Positions 26,084 to 34,491 of a stretch of DNA of 64,000 nucleotides are shown here, piece after piece; positions within the stretch are counted from its first letter, which is position 1; each line of letters begins with the position of its first letter. A model generated the notes under the pieces. The model was given only the letters and a program-made list of their open reading frames with translations, was not told where the DNA came from and ran no database searches. Made by a program: the position numbers and the translations under genes. This DNA is from JAJFKB01 sp965230515. Its GTDB lineage: Bacteria; Pseudomonadota; Gammaproteobacteria; Pseudomonadales; IMCC2047. The stretch covers positions 2,542,001-2,606,000 of the forward strand of contig OZ246007.1 in NCBI GenBank assembly GCA_965230515.1, written 5' to 3'.

Positions 26084-27511
26084 ATGAAGCTAGAAATCCC
26101 CCGTTTTAACCAGGCGCAAGTGACTGTTATCGGCGATGTGATGCTGGACAGCTATTGGTATGGGGGAACGTCGCGTATTTCGCCGGAGGCACCTGTGCCT
26201 GTGGTGGGTGTGACGCAAAGAGATGAGCGACCTGGCGGTGCTGCTAATGTCTCGTTAAATATAGCCGCACTTGGAGCGGAAACCACATTGGTGGGTGTGG
26301 TGGGTGAGGATGAAGCTGCACAAACGCTGGCAACTGCTCTGTCGGCGGTGGATGTCCGTTGTGATTTCCAGAAATCCGGGGCCTGCCCAACCATTTCGAA
26401 ACTGCGCGTTATCAGTCAAAATCAACAGCTTTTAAGGCTCGATTTTGAGGAGAAGTTTGGAGTTGATGATGTCGACCAGTTCCCTGCAAAAGCAAAGAGT
26501 CATTTGGGTGGCTCGGGTGCATTGGTCTTGTCAGACTATGGAAAAGGCGCGCTTCAGGAGCCGCAAAAGATTATCTCTTTGGCGCGTGCTGCCAGGGTTC
26601 CGGTATTGGTAGATCCCAAAGGGACTGATTTTTCAAAGTATCGTGGCGCAACATTGATTACTCCCAATTTAAAAGAGTTTGAGGCCGTTGTAGGGCACTG
26701 CGAAAGTGAGCAGGCGCTGGTCGACAAGGGCATTGAATTACTTCGTGATTTGAAGCTGGAGGCGCTGTTAATAACCCGTAGCGAGCAGGGCATGACGCTA
26801 TTGCGCGACGGAGAGCCTGAGCTCCATCTGCCGGCCAGAGCGCGTGAGGTCTATGATGTTACCGGTGCAGGGGATACGGTGATATCGGTAATTGCGACGA
26901 CTCTGGCCGCCGGTGGAAATCTACCGCAGGCTGTTGCCCTGGCGAATATCGCAGCCGGGCTTGTTGTCGCCAAACTGGGAACAGCAACGGTCAGTGTGCC
27001 GGAGTTACGCAGGGCAGTGCAGCGTGATCAGGGCTCTGAACGGGGTGTGGTGAGTGAGGAACAATTGCTTATGGTTATTGAAGATGCACGGGCGCATGGC
27101 GAAAAAGTGGTCTTTACCAACGGTTGTTTCGATATTATCCATGCCGGACATGTCGGCTATCTGGCTGAAGCGGGTAGTCTTGGTGATCGTTTAATTGTTG
27201 CGGTTAACAGTGATGCTTCAGTTTCCAGGTTGAAAGGCTCTGGGCGGCCTATTAACCCACTGGAGCGGCGAATGGCGGTTCTGGCGGGACTTGAGTCAGT
27301 CGATTGGGTGGTGTCCTTTGATGAAGATACACCGGAAGCACTTTTGGAAAAGGTTCGACCTGATGTGTTGGTCAAGGGAGGGGATTATCAGGTTGAAGAG
27401 ATTGTTGGTGCTGACGGTGTGAAAGCGGCTGGAGGGCAGGTGCAGGTGCTGAGCTTTATTGATGAACTTTCAACCACCGCGATCGTGGACAAAATCAAAG
27501 AACACCCATGA
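26084..27511 (+). CDS. hldE: Bifunctional heptose kinase/adenylyltransferase HldE
   Basis: Makes ADP-heptose for the LPS inner core. The N-terminal PfkB kinase domain (about 1-320) has GDVMLDSYWYGGTSRISPEAPVPV and the anion-hole motif DVTGAGDT; the C-terminal nucleotidyltransferase domain (about 345-475) has FTNGCFDIIHAGHVGYL and the VNSDASVSRLKG segment. It has 475 residues (E. coli 477). Its stop overlaps the waaA start in an ATGA. Confidence 0.97.
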   Translation: MKLEIPRFNQAQVTVIGDVMLDSYWYGGTSRISPEAPVPVVGVTQRDERPGGAANVSLNIAALGAETTLVGVVGEDEAAQTLATALSAVDVRCDFQKSGACPTISKLRVISQNQQLLRLDFEEKFGVDDVDQFPAKAKSHLGGSGALVLSDYGKGALQEPQKIISLARAARVPVLVDPKGTDFSKYRGATLITPNLKEFEAVVGHCESEQALVDKGIELLRDLKLEALLITRSEQGMTLLRDGEPELHLPARAREVYDVTGAGDTVISVIATTLAAGGNLPQAVALANIAAGLVVAKLGTATVSVPELRRAVQRDQGSERGVVSEEQLLMVIEDARAHGEKVVFTNGCFDIIHAGHVGYLAEAGSLGDRLIVAVNSDASVSRLKGSGRPINPLERRMAVLAGLESVDWVVSFDEDTPEALLEKVRPDVLVKGGDYQVEEIVGADGVKAAGGQVQVLSFIDELSTTAIVDKIKEHP

Positions 27512-28794
27512 ACAGGTGTGTTTATACGGTACTCTATTATCTGTTGTTACCTTTCATATTCTTTCGGCTGCTCTGGCGGTCGATAAAGGCACCTCAATAT
27601 GCGCGACGGTGGCCGGAACGACTCGGGTTTTTCAGAGCACCTGATGATTTAGGTGGGTTATGGTTGCATTCCGTCTCTGTTGGAGAGACGGTTGCTGCTG
27701 CCCCACTGATCAGGCAGATCCGGAAGGATTTTCCTGAGCTTCCGGTGGTGATCACCACTATGACGCCTACGGGGTCAGAAAGGGTAAAGACGTTATTTGG
27801 TGATTCTGTTTTCCATGTTTATGTGCCTTACGATATCCCCGGCGCGGTTAACCGCTTTTTGGAGCGCGTTAAGCCAAGACTGACGCTGATTATGGAAACA
27901 GAACTCTGGCCTAATCTGGTGCATTGCTGTCATCAAAAGGATATACCATTGGTGGTTGTTAATGCGCGCTTGTCTGAGCGATCAGCGCGTGGTTATCGAA
28001 AGTTTCCATCCTTATCAAAGGAGATGCTGGGCAAGATTGATTTGATCGCAGCGCAAACTGCAGGGGATGGCGAGCGTTTTGTCGGACTGGGTTTGGCTCA
28101 GAAGCGGCTGGTGGTTACGGGTAGTATAAAGTTTGATATAGAGATTCCTCAGCCGGTTATACAGAGCGCCGAGGCATTGCGTAACGAATGGGGTGATCAT
28201 CGTCCAGTGTGGGTCGCGGCCAGCACCCATGAGGGTGAGGATGGCCAGATCCTGGCCGCCCATAAGCAGTTGTTGAAGGACAATCCGTCGCTACTGCTGT
28301 TACTGGTCCCCAGGCATCCTGAGCGCTTTGATCAGGTAGCGCGGCTTGTTAAAGGCGAGGGTTTTTCGTCGGTGCGTCGCAGCCTGGCTGAATCGGTAGC
28401 GGCGGGTGTGTCGGTCATGCTTTGCGATACCATGGGTGAATTGCTGCTGTTCTATGCGGCATCAGATGTTGCTTTTGTCGGGGGGACGTTGGTAGAAACG
28501 GGAGGCCATAACTTTCTGGAGCCAGCGGCGATTGGCGTCCCGATTGTAAGCGGTCCCTATCGGTTCAATTTCTCTGAAATCAGTCGTTTGCTGATTACCG
28601 CTGGTGCGATGATCACGGTTGATCAGGGCGATCAGCTGGCGGAGGCGGTCCAGCCTATTTTGGGTAATCCTGATTTAAAAGCGAAAATGGCAGCTGCAGG
28701 GCAAAAGGTTGTTGCGGAAAACCGTGGTGCACAACAACGCGTGCTCGATCAAGTTAAGGTGTTCCTGAGGCGGTCTCCTTCAGCCACTGGTTGA
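27508..28794 (+). CDS. waaA: 3-deoxy-D-manno-octulosonic acid (Kdo) transferase
   Basis: Inner-membrane-associated glycosyltransferase that adds Kdo from CMP-Kdo to lipid IVA. An N-terminal anchor helix (about 3-22) is followed by the GT-B N-domain with LHSVSVGETVAAAPL (catalytic Glu region), TTMTPTGSERV, METELWPNL, VNARLSERSARGYRK, then the C-domain with the Kdo/CMP site VPRHPERF, FVGGTLVETGGHNFLEPAA. It has 428 residues. It overlaps hldE by four bases, and its last 41 bases overlap the convergent tolC gene. Confidence 0.96.
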   Translation: MNRCVYTVLYYLLLPFIFFRLLWRSIKAPQYARRWPERLGFFRAPDDLGGLWLHSVSVGETVAAAPLIRQIRKDFPELPVVITTMTPTGSERVKTLFGDSVFHVYVPYDIPGAVNRFLERVKPRLTLIMETELWPNLVHCCHQKDIPLVVVNARLSERSARGYRKFPSLSKEMLGKIDLIAAQTAGDGERFVGLGLAQKRLVVTGSIKFDIEIPQPVIQSAEALRNEWGDHRPVWVAASTHEGEDGQILAAHKQLLKDNPSLLLLLVPRHPERFDQVARLVKGEGFSSVRRSLAESVAAGVSVMLCDTMGELLLFYAASDVAFVGGTLVETGGHNFLEPAAIGVPIVSGPYRFNFSEISRLLITAGAMITVDQGDQLAEAVQPILGNPDLKAKMAAAGQKVVAENRGAQQRVLDQVKVFLRRSPSATG

Positions 28795-30094
28795 AAGTGC
28801 CCAGATCGTCCGGGCTGATGGTGCCTGCAATGCGCTTGAGCCGTAGATAGTTGAGAATGTAATCATAGATGGCGTTATGGTAATCGCGCTGTGATTCAAA
28901 AAGACTGTTCCGGGCCTGCAGCACATCGACAATATTTCGAGTACCCACTTCATATCCGCCCTCTGTAGCCTCAAGAGCACTTTGGTTGGATTTCAGGGCA
29001 AGCTTTCTCGCGGCGACACGCAGCACATCTGAATTGGTAGTGCGTAGTTGCCTTCGGATATCCTGTTTTACACTACGATACTGGCTTTCATAGTTTTCTT
29101 TTGCCTGAGTTAGGCGGTGATGAGCTTCTCTTACTTTTGAGCGTGTTCCTCCACCCTGAAAAATAGGAATATTGAGCTCCAGAGCATAGTTTTCAATATC
29201 TGACTCATTGCCGAAAAACGAAATGCCGCCCTCTTCGGCGTGGGAGTAACTGGCGACGGCATCAAGGGTGGGTAGGTGTCCCGATTTCTGCCGCTTCACC
29301 TCTTGTCTGGCAGCTTCAATTTGATGCTTGCTGGCTGCCAGGGCGGTATTGTTTGCTATGGCCATACTTACCCAGTCATCTGCGATCGCCGGTTGTGGGC
29401 TGGTAATCGGCATCGCTTTATCCAGTTCGTCTATTTTTCCATAGGCCTGATTGGTAATGGACTCCAGCGCAGTGAAACTGTTGTCCCGTTCCTCTTCCTG
29501 TGTAATCCGGGTTACTCGGGACAGATCATAAACAGCTTGTGCCTCATGCACGTCAGTGATCGCGATCAGGCCCACATCGAACCGCTCCTGGGTTTGGTCA
29601 AGTTGTCGCCGAAAGGCTGTTTCAGCAGCGATGGCAGAGCTCAGATTATCTTCAGCCCGCAGCACATTAAAGTAAGCTTCCGCAACACGAATGATTAACT
29701 CCTGCTCTGCCAGTTTATATTCCGCCAGAGCGCGCTTGCTGCTTGCCTTGGCCGACAGCAATTGATACCAGCGGTCGGCACGAAACAGGGGTTGCGTCAG
29801 TCGTGCCGAATAGCCGTTTGAGTTAAATCGCTCTTCGGTATCGTTTTGACCACCTGAAAACTCGCGGTCTACAGTCGCAGTATTGGCGCTGACACTGATG
29901 TTGGGCATTAGCAGGGCTCTGCTTTGGGGGACAGCTTCCAGTTCGGCCTGTAGCAGCGCGTTAGCCGCGCGTAACTCGGCATCTTCCTGTTGTGCCTCCA
30001 GGAAGATATCCATCAGATTAGCGGCATTGCTATGCGTGCTCGTCAGAGTGAGGATGGTTAATAGGGTAATGCGGCGTATCGTCCTTATTAGCAT
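28754..30094 (-). CDS. tolC: TolC-type outer-membrane efflux channel
   Basis: Trimeric outer-membrane exit duct for RND, MFS or type I secretion systems. A signal peptide (about 1-24, ending HSNA) precedes two OEP repeats with long helical coiled-coil regions and LTQPLFRADRWYQ and ELNIPIFQGGGTRSKV strand segments. It has 446 residues, shorter than E. coli TolC (493) but normal for marine homologues. The 3' end runs 41 bases into waaA on the other strand. It faces the ArsC-NudF gene across a spacer that holds an inverted repeat. Confidence 0.93.
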   Translation of the reverse strand: MLIRTIRRITLLTILTLTSTHSNAANLMDIFLEAQQEDAELRAANALLQAELEAVPQSRALLMPNISVSANTATVDREFSGGQNDTEERFNSNGYSARLTQPLFRADRWYQLLSAKASSKRALAEYKLAEQELIIRVAEAYFNVLRAEDNLSSAIAAETAFRRQLDQTQERFDVGLIAITDVHEAQAVYDLSRVTRITQEEERDNSFTALESITNQAYGKIDELDKAMPITSPQPAIADDWVSMAIANNTALAASKHQIEAARQEVKRQKSGHLPTLDAVASYSHAEEGGISFFGNESDIENYALELNIPIFQGGGTRSKVREAHHRLTQAKENYESQYRSVKQDIRRQLRTTNSDVLRVAARKLALKSNQSALEATEGGYEVGTRNIVDVLQARNSLFESQRDYHNAIYDYILNYLRLKRIAGTISPDDLGTFNQWLKETASGTP

Positions 30095-30127
30095 GGCTCA
30101 GGTATCACAGTAATTTCATTCCGGCAA

Positions 30128-30133
30128 ATTATA
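30128..30133 (-). promoter_or_regulatory. Probable -10 box of tolC
   Basis: Perfect TATAAT on the minus strand, 34 bases before the tolC ATG, with a partial -35 (TGGCCG) 17 bases away. This would give a leader of about 27 bases. Confidence 0.45.
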
Positions 30134-30191
30134 GGGTAACTGCCGCGATGCGGCCAATCTTAAATGGACAATAAAGTATTGCCTCCCTAAA

Positions 30192-30264
30192 CTAGGGAAC
30201 CACTGAATAATTCCTTAATGCTCTGTACGCCAGAGGGATCAAGGAATTATTCAGAGGTTCCTAG
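30192..30264. repeat. Long inverted repeat element (MITE/REP-like)
   Basis: The left arm (30192-30216, beginning CTAGGGAACCACTGAATAA) and right arm (30241-30264, ending TTCAGAGGTTCCTAG) are complementary over about 24 bases with one indel and one mismatch. The 24-base centre holds a second stem, CTCTG-TACGC-CAGAG. A near copy of the right half occurs at 59743-59782. The full element is about 73 bases, has no coding potential and separates the ArsC-NudF gene from any promoter near tolC. Identity as a miniature transposable element or an insertion-sequence end is an inference. Confidence 0.75.
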
Positions 30265-30294
30265 CATTGAAAATTCTATGGTGTTTTGTCAGGT

Positions 30295-31359
30295 ATGGAT
30301 CGAATCTCAATTTTATTTTTGTGTGTCGGGAACTCGTGCCGCTCTCAGATGGCTGAGGGTTGGGCTGAAAAATTGCTTGCTGAGTCAGAGTTAGCCGGGC
30401 AGTTTGATATTCAGGTTAGATCAGCCGGGACTGACACTCAACCGGTTAACGCTAAGGCCATTGCTGTCATGGCCGAGCGAGGGATTGATATTTCGGGTAA
30501 GAATTCCAAGCTGTTGACCAAAGGGCTGTTGGCCAATGCTGACTGGGTGATTACGCTTTGTGACCAGCTGCAAGGGCATTGTTTGTCGATTCCGAATAGC
30601 GTAGACCAGCGTCACTGGGGATTGAAGGATCCTGCTTGCAATGAAACCAACCCTGGCGGAGATGTGGTTGTTTTTAGAGAGGTAAGGGATTTGATCCGTG
30701 AGCAGGTCGTTCGATTTGTGGCGGAACTGGAATCCCTTTCTGAATCGGGAAATGTCAGTTTTACGGGGCAGGATATGGAGGTGCTGGCGCGTCAGTCGGA
30801 GTACCGGGGGTTCTTTGAGATTCAGCAGTTGACCCTTCGGCACCGGCTATACGAGGGTGGCTGGTCTGAGCCCTTCAATAGAGAGCTTTTTGTTCGCGGG
30901 TTGGCCGTGGTAGTGATGCTTTTTGATCCGGCCAGAGATGAGCTGGTTTTGATTGAGCAGTTTCGTGTCGGAGCGATTGAAGATAAACGCAGCCCCTGGT
31001 TAACGGAGATGGTGGCCGGAATTGTAGAGCCTGGAGAGGAACCGGAGCAGGTAGCGCACAGGGAGGCGATGGAAGAGGCTGGCTGTGAAATCGGGGAGCT
31101 GATCAAATTGTATGACTACTGGACCAGCCCCGGTGGCTCCAATGAGAGGGTGATTATTTACTGTGGCCGTGTGAATGCTGCCGATATCGGTGGTATTCAT
31201 GGCTTGAAGCATGAGCATGAGGATATTTGTGTTAAAGTCGTTCCCTGCGATTGGGCGTTTTCAGCGGTCGAGCGCGGTTTTATTGATAACGCCGCTACTA
31301 TAATGGCGCTGCAATGGCTACAATTAAACAAAGACGACCTGAACTCCAAATGGCAATAA
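30295..31359 (+). CDS. Fusion: ArsC-type arsenate reductase + NudF ADP-ribose pyrophosphatase
   Basis: Two complete enzymes in one frame. Residues 1-145 match thioredoxin-coupled ArsC (low-molecular-weight phosphatase fold): P-loop CVGNSCRS (Cys10, Arg16), redox pair Cys89 and Cys96 spaced like S. aureus ArsC Cys82/Cys89, and HWGLKDPA with the general-acid Asp112. Residues from about 152 match NudF: RGFFEIQQLTLRHRL, Nudix box at 242-264 (GIVEPGEEPE...REAMEEAG), and the ADP-ribose site SPGGSNER. Genomic position equals nudF (tolC, yqiB, yqiA, parE). ATG at 30295 fits the ArsC family but has no good ribosome site; TTG at 30286 is the alternative. An internal ATG at 30775 could also start. Confidence 0.85.
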   Translation: MDRISILFLCVGNSCRSQMAEGWAEKLLAESELAGQFDIQVRSAGTDTQPVNAKAIAVMAERGIDISGKNSKLLTKGLLANADWVITLCDQLQGHCLSIPNSVDQRHWGLKDPACNETNPGGDVVVFREVRDLIREQVVRFVAELESLSESGNVSFTGQDMEVLARQSEYRGFFEIQQLTLRHRLYEGGWSEPFNRELFVRGLAVVVMLFDPARDELVLIEQFRVGAIEDKRSPWLTEMVAGIVEPGEEPEQVAHREAMEEAGCEIGELIKLYDYWTSPGGSNERVIIYCGRVNAADIGGIHGLKHEHEDICVKVVPCDWAFSAVERGFIDNAATIMALQWLQLNKDDLNSKWQ

Positions 31360-31383
31360 TTACAGCGATAAAGATTTGATTGA

Positions 31384-31836
31384 ATGAAGAAAAGTCGATA
31401 CGTCCCTGACCTGACCCTGATGATGGCTGAATGCGAGGCTAATTATGCGCGCCTTACCAAATTGATGCCGGACATGTCGGACCAATGCCAGCGAAGAATC
31501 GGCGTAAGCCTGAAAAAACACAATGTGGAGATTCAATTTGCAGTGGTGGAGTGCTTTAAGTACACCGCCACTTTGAGAGTATCAATCAGTTTCTGCGCAA
31601 GCCAATGGCTGCAAGGCTCGGATTTTCTGGTGCGAATCTATCATGATGCGCAGATGGCTGAGGTTGTGGAAAACTATTCCAAGCGTCAGCTCAAAGGACG
31701 TTACCGGTATCCTAATCACAAGATGTACCAAAGTGATGAAAAGGTGCAGGTAAATCTCTACCTGGGTGAATGGCTTAAGCACTGCATGCTTTATGGTCAT
31801 GAACTGGCGGATCACAACTTTGCAGATGTTTCCTGA
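31384..31836 (+). CDS. yqiB: DUF1249 family protein (YqiB)
   Basis: Conserved gammaproteobacterial protein of unknown biochemical role. The 150-residue product starts with YVPDLTLMMAECEANYARL and continues with DQCQRRIG, LRVSISFCASQWL, VRIYHDAQMAEVV and the basic RQLKGRYRYPNHKMYQSDEK segment that typify the family. No signal or membrane segment. It starts 24 bases after the ArsC-NudF gene and precedes yqiA; the cpdA gene that lies here in E. coli is absent. Confidence 0.9.
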   Translation: MKKSRYVPDLTLMMAECEANYARLTKLMPDMSDQCQRRIGVSLKKHNVEIQFAVVECFKYTATLRVSISFCASQWLQGSDFLVRIYHDAQMAEVVENYSKRQLKGRYRYPNHKMYQSDEKVQVNLYLGEWLKHCMLYGHELADHNFADVS

Positions 31837-31880
31837 AATATGCCGGGAAAAGCGCGCTACAGCCATTAAGGATTTGATTA

Positions 31881-32483
31881 ATGTTGAAGCAGGGTAGACC
31901 ACTCCTGATTTACCTTCATGGATTTAATAGTTCCCCGGCATCTCACAAAGCACGTTATCTTGAGGAGTATCTGGCCAGTAGAGGCCGGGTAGATCACTAT
32001 CTGGTGCCGGCCCTGGACTATCGCCCGGCGCAGGCCATTGAGTCACTAGAGAAAATCATTAAACAGCGGCAGAATGATTGCAATATAACCTTGATAGGGA
32101 GCTCGCTTGGCGGCTACTATGCAACCTTTCTGACGGAGAAATTTGGTGTCTCCTCGGTACTCATTAATCCGGCCGTTGCTCCTTACAGGATGTTCGCTGA
32201 AAACCTGGGCAGGCACGAGAACTTTTATACGGGTGAATCTTATGAGATCACTCCGAATGAAGTGCAGCAATTGCGCGAGATCGAGACGCAGGGTTTGAGA
32301 AATCCGGCGCTATACCGGGTGTTACTGCAAACCGGTGATGAAACTTTGGATTATAGAGAAGCTGCCAGCAAATATGAGGCCTGTAGCCAGGATATTCAGC
32401 GGGGAGGCTCTCATGGATTTGATGATTTTGATACGGTAGTGCCGGAAATTCTGGCTTTTGCCGGTCTGACTAATAACGCATAA
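31881..32483 (+). CDS. yqiA: YqiA-type alpha/beta-hydrolase (esterase)
   Basis: Small cytosolic esterase of the YqiA/UPF0227 family with activity on short and acyl-CoA esters in the E. coli homologue. Motifs: LIYLHGFNSSPASHKA near the N-terminus (oxyanion region), nucleophile elbow GSSLGGYYA, LINPAVAPY, acid region LLQTGDETLDY and the catalytic His of GGSHGFDDFD. It has 200 residues. It ends 16 bases before parE. Confidence 0.92.
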   Translation: MLKQGRPLLIYLHGFNSSPASHKARYLEEYLASRGRVDHYLVPALDYRPAQAIESLEKIIKQRQNDCNITLIGSSLGGYYATFLTEKFGVSSVLINPAVAPYRMFAENLGRHENFYTGESYEITPNEVQQLREIETQGLRNPALYRVLLQTGDETLDYREAASKYEACSQDIQRGGSHGFDDFDTVVPEILAFAGLTNNA

Positions 32484-32499
32484 CTTAAGCCCTTGACGT

Positions 32500-34392
32500 A
32501 TGACGACTGCAACCTATACAGCGGAATCAATAGAAGTTCTAAGTGGCCTTGATCCGGTAAAAAAAAGGCCGGGAATGTACACGGATACAACGCGCCCGAA
32601 TCACTTGGCGCAGGAGGTGGTGGATAATAGTGTCGATGAGGCAATCGCCGGTTTTTCCCGCCGAATTAATGTAGAGTTACACCCGGATAGCTCCCTGTCG
32701 GTGGAAGATGATGGGCGGGGCATGCCGGTTGATGTTCACCCCGAAGAGGGCGTGAGTGGTGTCGAGCTGATTCTGACCCGGCTGCACGCTGGCGGAAAGT
32801 TTTCCAACAAAAACTACCAGTTTTCGGGTGGCCTGCACGGTGTGGGTGTATCCGTTGTCAATGCGCTCTCCTTTCGTCTGGAAGTAGAGATTCGAAGAGA
32901 CGGCAAAAAATATCAGATTGCTTTCGCTGATGGTGAGAAAACATCAGATTTGAAAGAGGTGGGTACAGTTGGGCAGCGTAATACGGGCACCAGAGTGCAC
33001 TTCTGGCCGAATGCGTCCTATTTCGACTCCGCTAAATTTTCGGTGCCTCGACTCAAGCACAGTTTGAGGGCAAAAGCTGTGCTGTGCCCCGGATTAGAGG
33101 TTAACTTTGTTGATCATATCGCCGGGGAACAGGAAACCTGGTATTACGAGGATGGGCTCAAAGACTATTTGACCGGAGCAACCAACCTATATGAAACCGT
33201 TCCCGGTGAGCCTTTTTCTGGTTCGCTTGCAGGTGAAGACGAAGCCGCTGACTGGGCTGTACAGTGGTTGCCTGAAGGCGGAGAGTTGATTACCGAGAGC
33301 TATGTCAATCTGATTCCAACCAGTCAGGGTGGTACCCATGTTAATGGATTCAGAACCGGGCTGCTGGAAGCGATGCGTGAATTTTGCGAATTCCGTAATC
33401 TTTTACCCAGAGGGGTCAAGCTATCGGCAGATGATATCTGGGATCGATGCGCTTACATTTTGTCGATCAAAATGTCCGACCCGCAGTTTTCCGGACAAAC
33501 CAAAGAGCGGCTCTCGTCGCGACAGTGTGCGCCCTTTGTTTCCGGTATTGTCAAAGACGCATTTAGTCTGTGGCTCAATAGTCACACCGCTGCTGCGGAA
33601 CAGCTGGCTGATATGGCTATTAATAATGCCCAGCGTCGATTGCGGGCCAGCAAAAAGGTGGTGCGCAAAAAGGTCACCAGTGGGCCGGCGTTACCTGGAA
33701 AGCTGTCTGACTGCAGTAGTCAGGATATGAGTATGACCGAGCTTTTCCTGGTTGAAGGGGATTCAGCCGGGGGGTCTGCCAAACAGGCAAGAGAGCGAGA
33801 GTTTCAGGCGGTGCTACCGCTCAGAGGTAAAATCCTGAATACCTGGGAAGTGGATTCCAGTGAGATTCTGGCGTCACAAGAGGTGCATGATATCTCGGTA
33901 GCGCTGGGTGTTGATCCGGGTTCGGATGACCTGAAAGGGCTGCGTTACGGTAAAGTCTGTATCCTTGCAGACGCTGATTCTGATGGACTGCATATTGCCA
34001 CACTGTTGTGCGCCCTGTTTGTTCGGCATTTTAAGCCGCTGGTTGCTGAAGGCCATGTCTATGTGGCTATGCCACCGTTGTATCGAATTGATGTTGGCAA
34101 AGAGGTTTACTATGCGCTCAGCGATCACGAAAAGCAGGGATATCTGGATATGATTGCGGCGGAAAAGAAAAGGGGTAAAGTCAATGTGCAGCGCTTTAAA
34201 GGGCTGGGTGAGATGAACCCCATGCAATTGAGAGAAACGACTATGACACCGGATACGCGGCGACTGGTGCAGCTTACCCTGGAGCCGGGCGACGGCACCT
34301 TTGAGCTGATGGATAAGCTGCTGGCAAAAAAACGTTCCCAGGATCGGAAATCCTGGTTGGAAAGCAGTGGTAATCTGGCTGACCTGGCCTAG
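32500..34392 (+). CDS. parE: DNA topoisomerase IV subunit B
   Basis: ATPase subunit of the decatenating type II topoisomerase. GHKL ATP-binding domain with VLSGLDPVKKRPGMY, DNSVDEAIAG, VEDDGRGMPVD and GGLHGVGVSVVNALS; transducer domain with SQGGTHVNGF; TOPRIM domain with EGDSAGGSAKQ and the metal Asp motif ILADADSDGLH. It has 630 residues, equal to E. coli ParE, and the short form lacking the GyrB insertion. It is separated from parC by 99 bases. Confidence 0.97.
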   Translation: MTTATYTAESIEVLSGLDPVKKRPGMYTDTTRPNHLAQEVVDNSVDEAIAGFSRRINVELHPDSSLSVEDDGRGMPVDVHPEEGVSGVELILTRLHAGGKFSNKNYQFSGGLHGVGVSVVNALSFRLEVEIRRDGKKYQIAFADGEKTSDLKEVGTVGQRNTGTRVHFWPNASYFDSAKFSVPRLKHSLRAKAVLCPGLEVNFVDHIAGEQETWYYEDGLKDYLTGATNLYETVPGEPFSGSLAGEDEAADWAVQWLPEGGELITESYVNLIPTSQGGTHVNGFRTGLLEAMREFCEFRNLLPRGVKLSADDIWDRCAYILSIKMSDPQFSGQTKERLSSRQCAPFVSGIVKDAFSLWLNSHTAAAEQLADMAINNAQRRLRASKKVVRKKVTSGPALPGKLSDCSSQDMSMTELFLVEGDSAGGSAKQAREREFQAVLPLRGKILNTWEVDSSEILASQEVHDISVALGVDPGSDDLKGLRYGKVCILADADSDGLHIATLLCALFVRHFKPLVAEGHVYVAMPPLYRIDVGKEVYYALSDHEKQGYLDMIAAEKKRGKVNVQRFKGLGEMNPMQLRETTMTPDTRRLVQLTLEPGDGTFELMDKLLAKKRSQDRKSWLESSGNLADLA

Positions 34393-34412
34393 CCGTATTG
34401 ACTGTTGGAAAA

Positions 34413-34443
34413 TTGCAGGTAGCCGGGAATCGGCGGGTAGAAT
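34413..34443 (+). promoter_or_regulatory. Possible parC promoter
   Basis: TTGCAG (34413-34418) and TAGAAT (34438-34443) with a 19-base spacer, in the parE-parC gap. The spacer contains GCCG/CGGC dyad symmetry. Weak match only. Confidence 0.25.
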
Positions 34444-34491
34444 GCAGATGTTGAAGCTAAACAGAATAACTAGAGTGTACTGGTAACCAAT

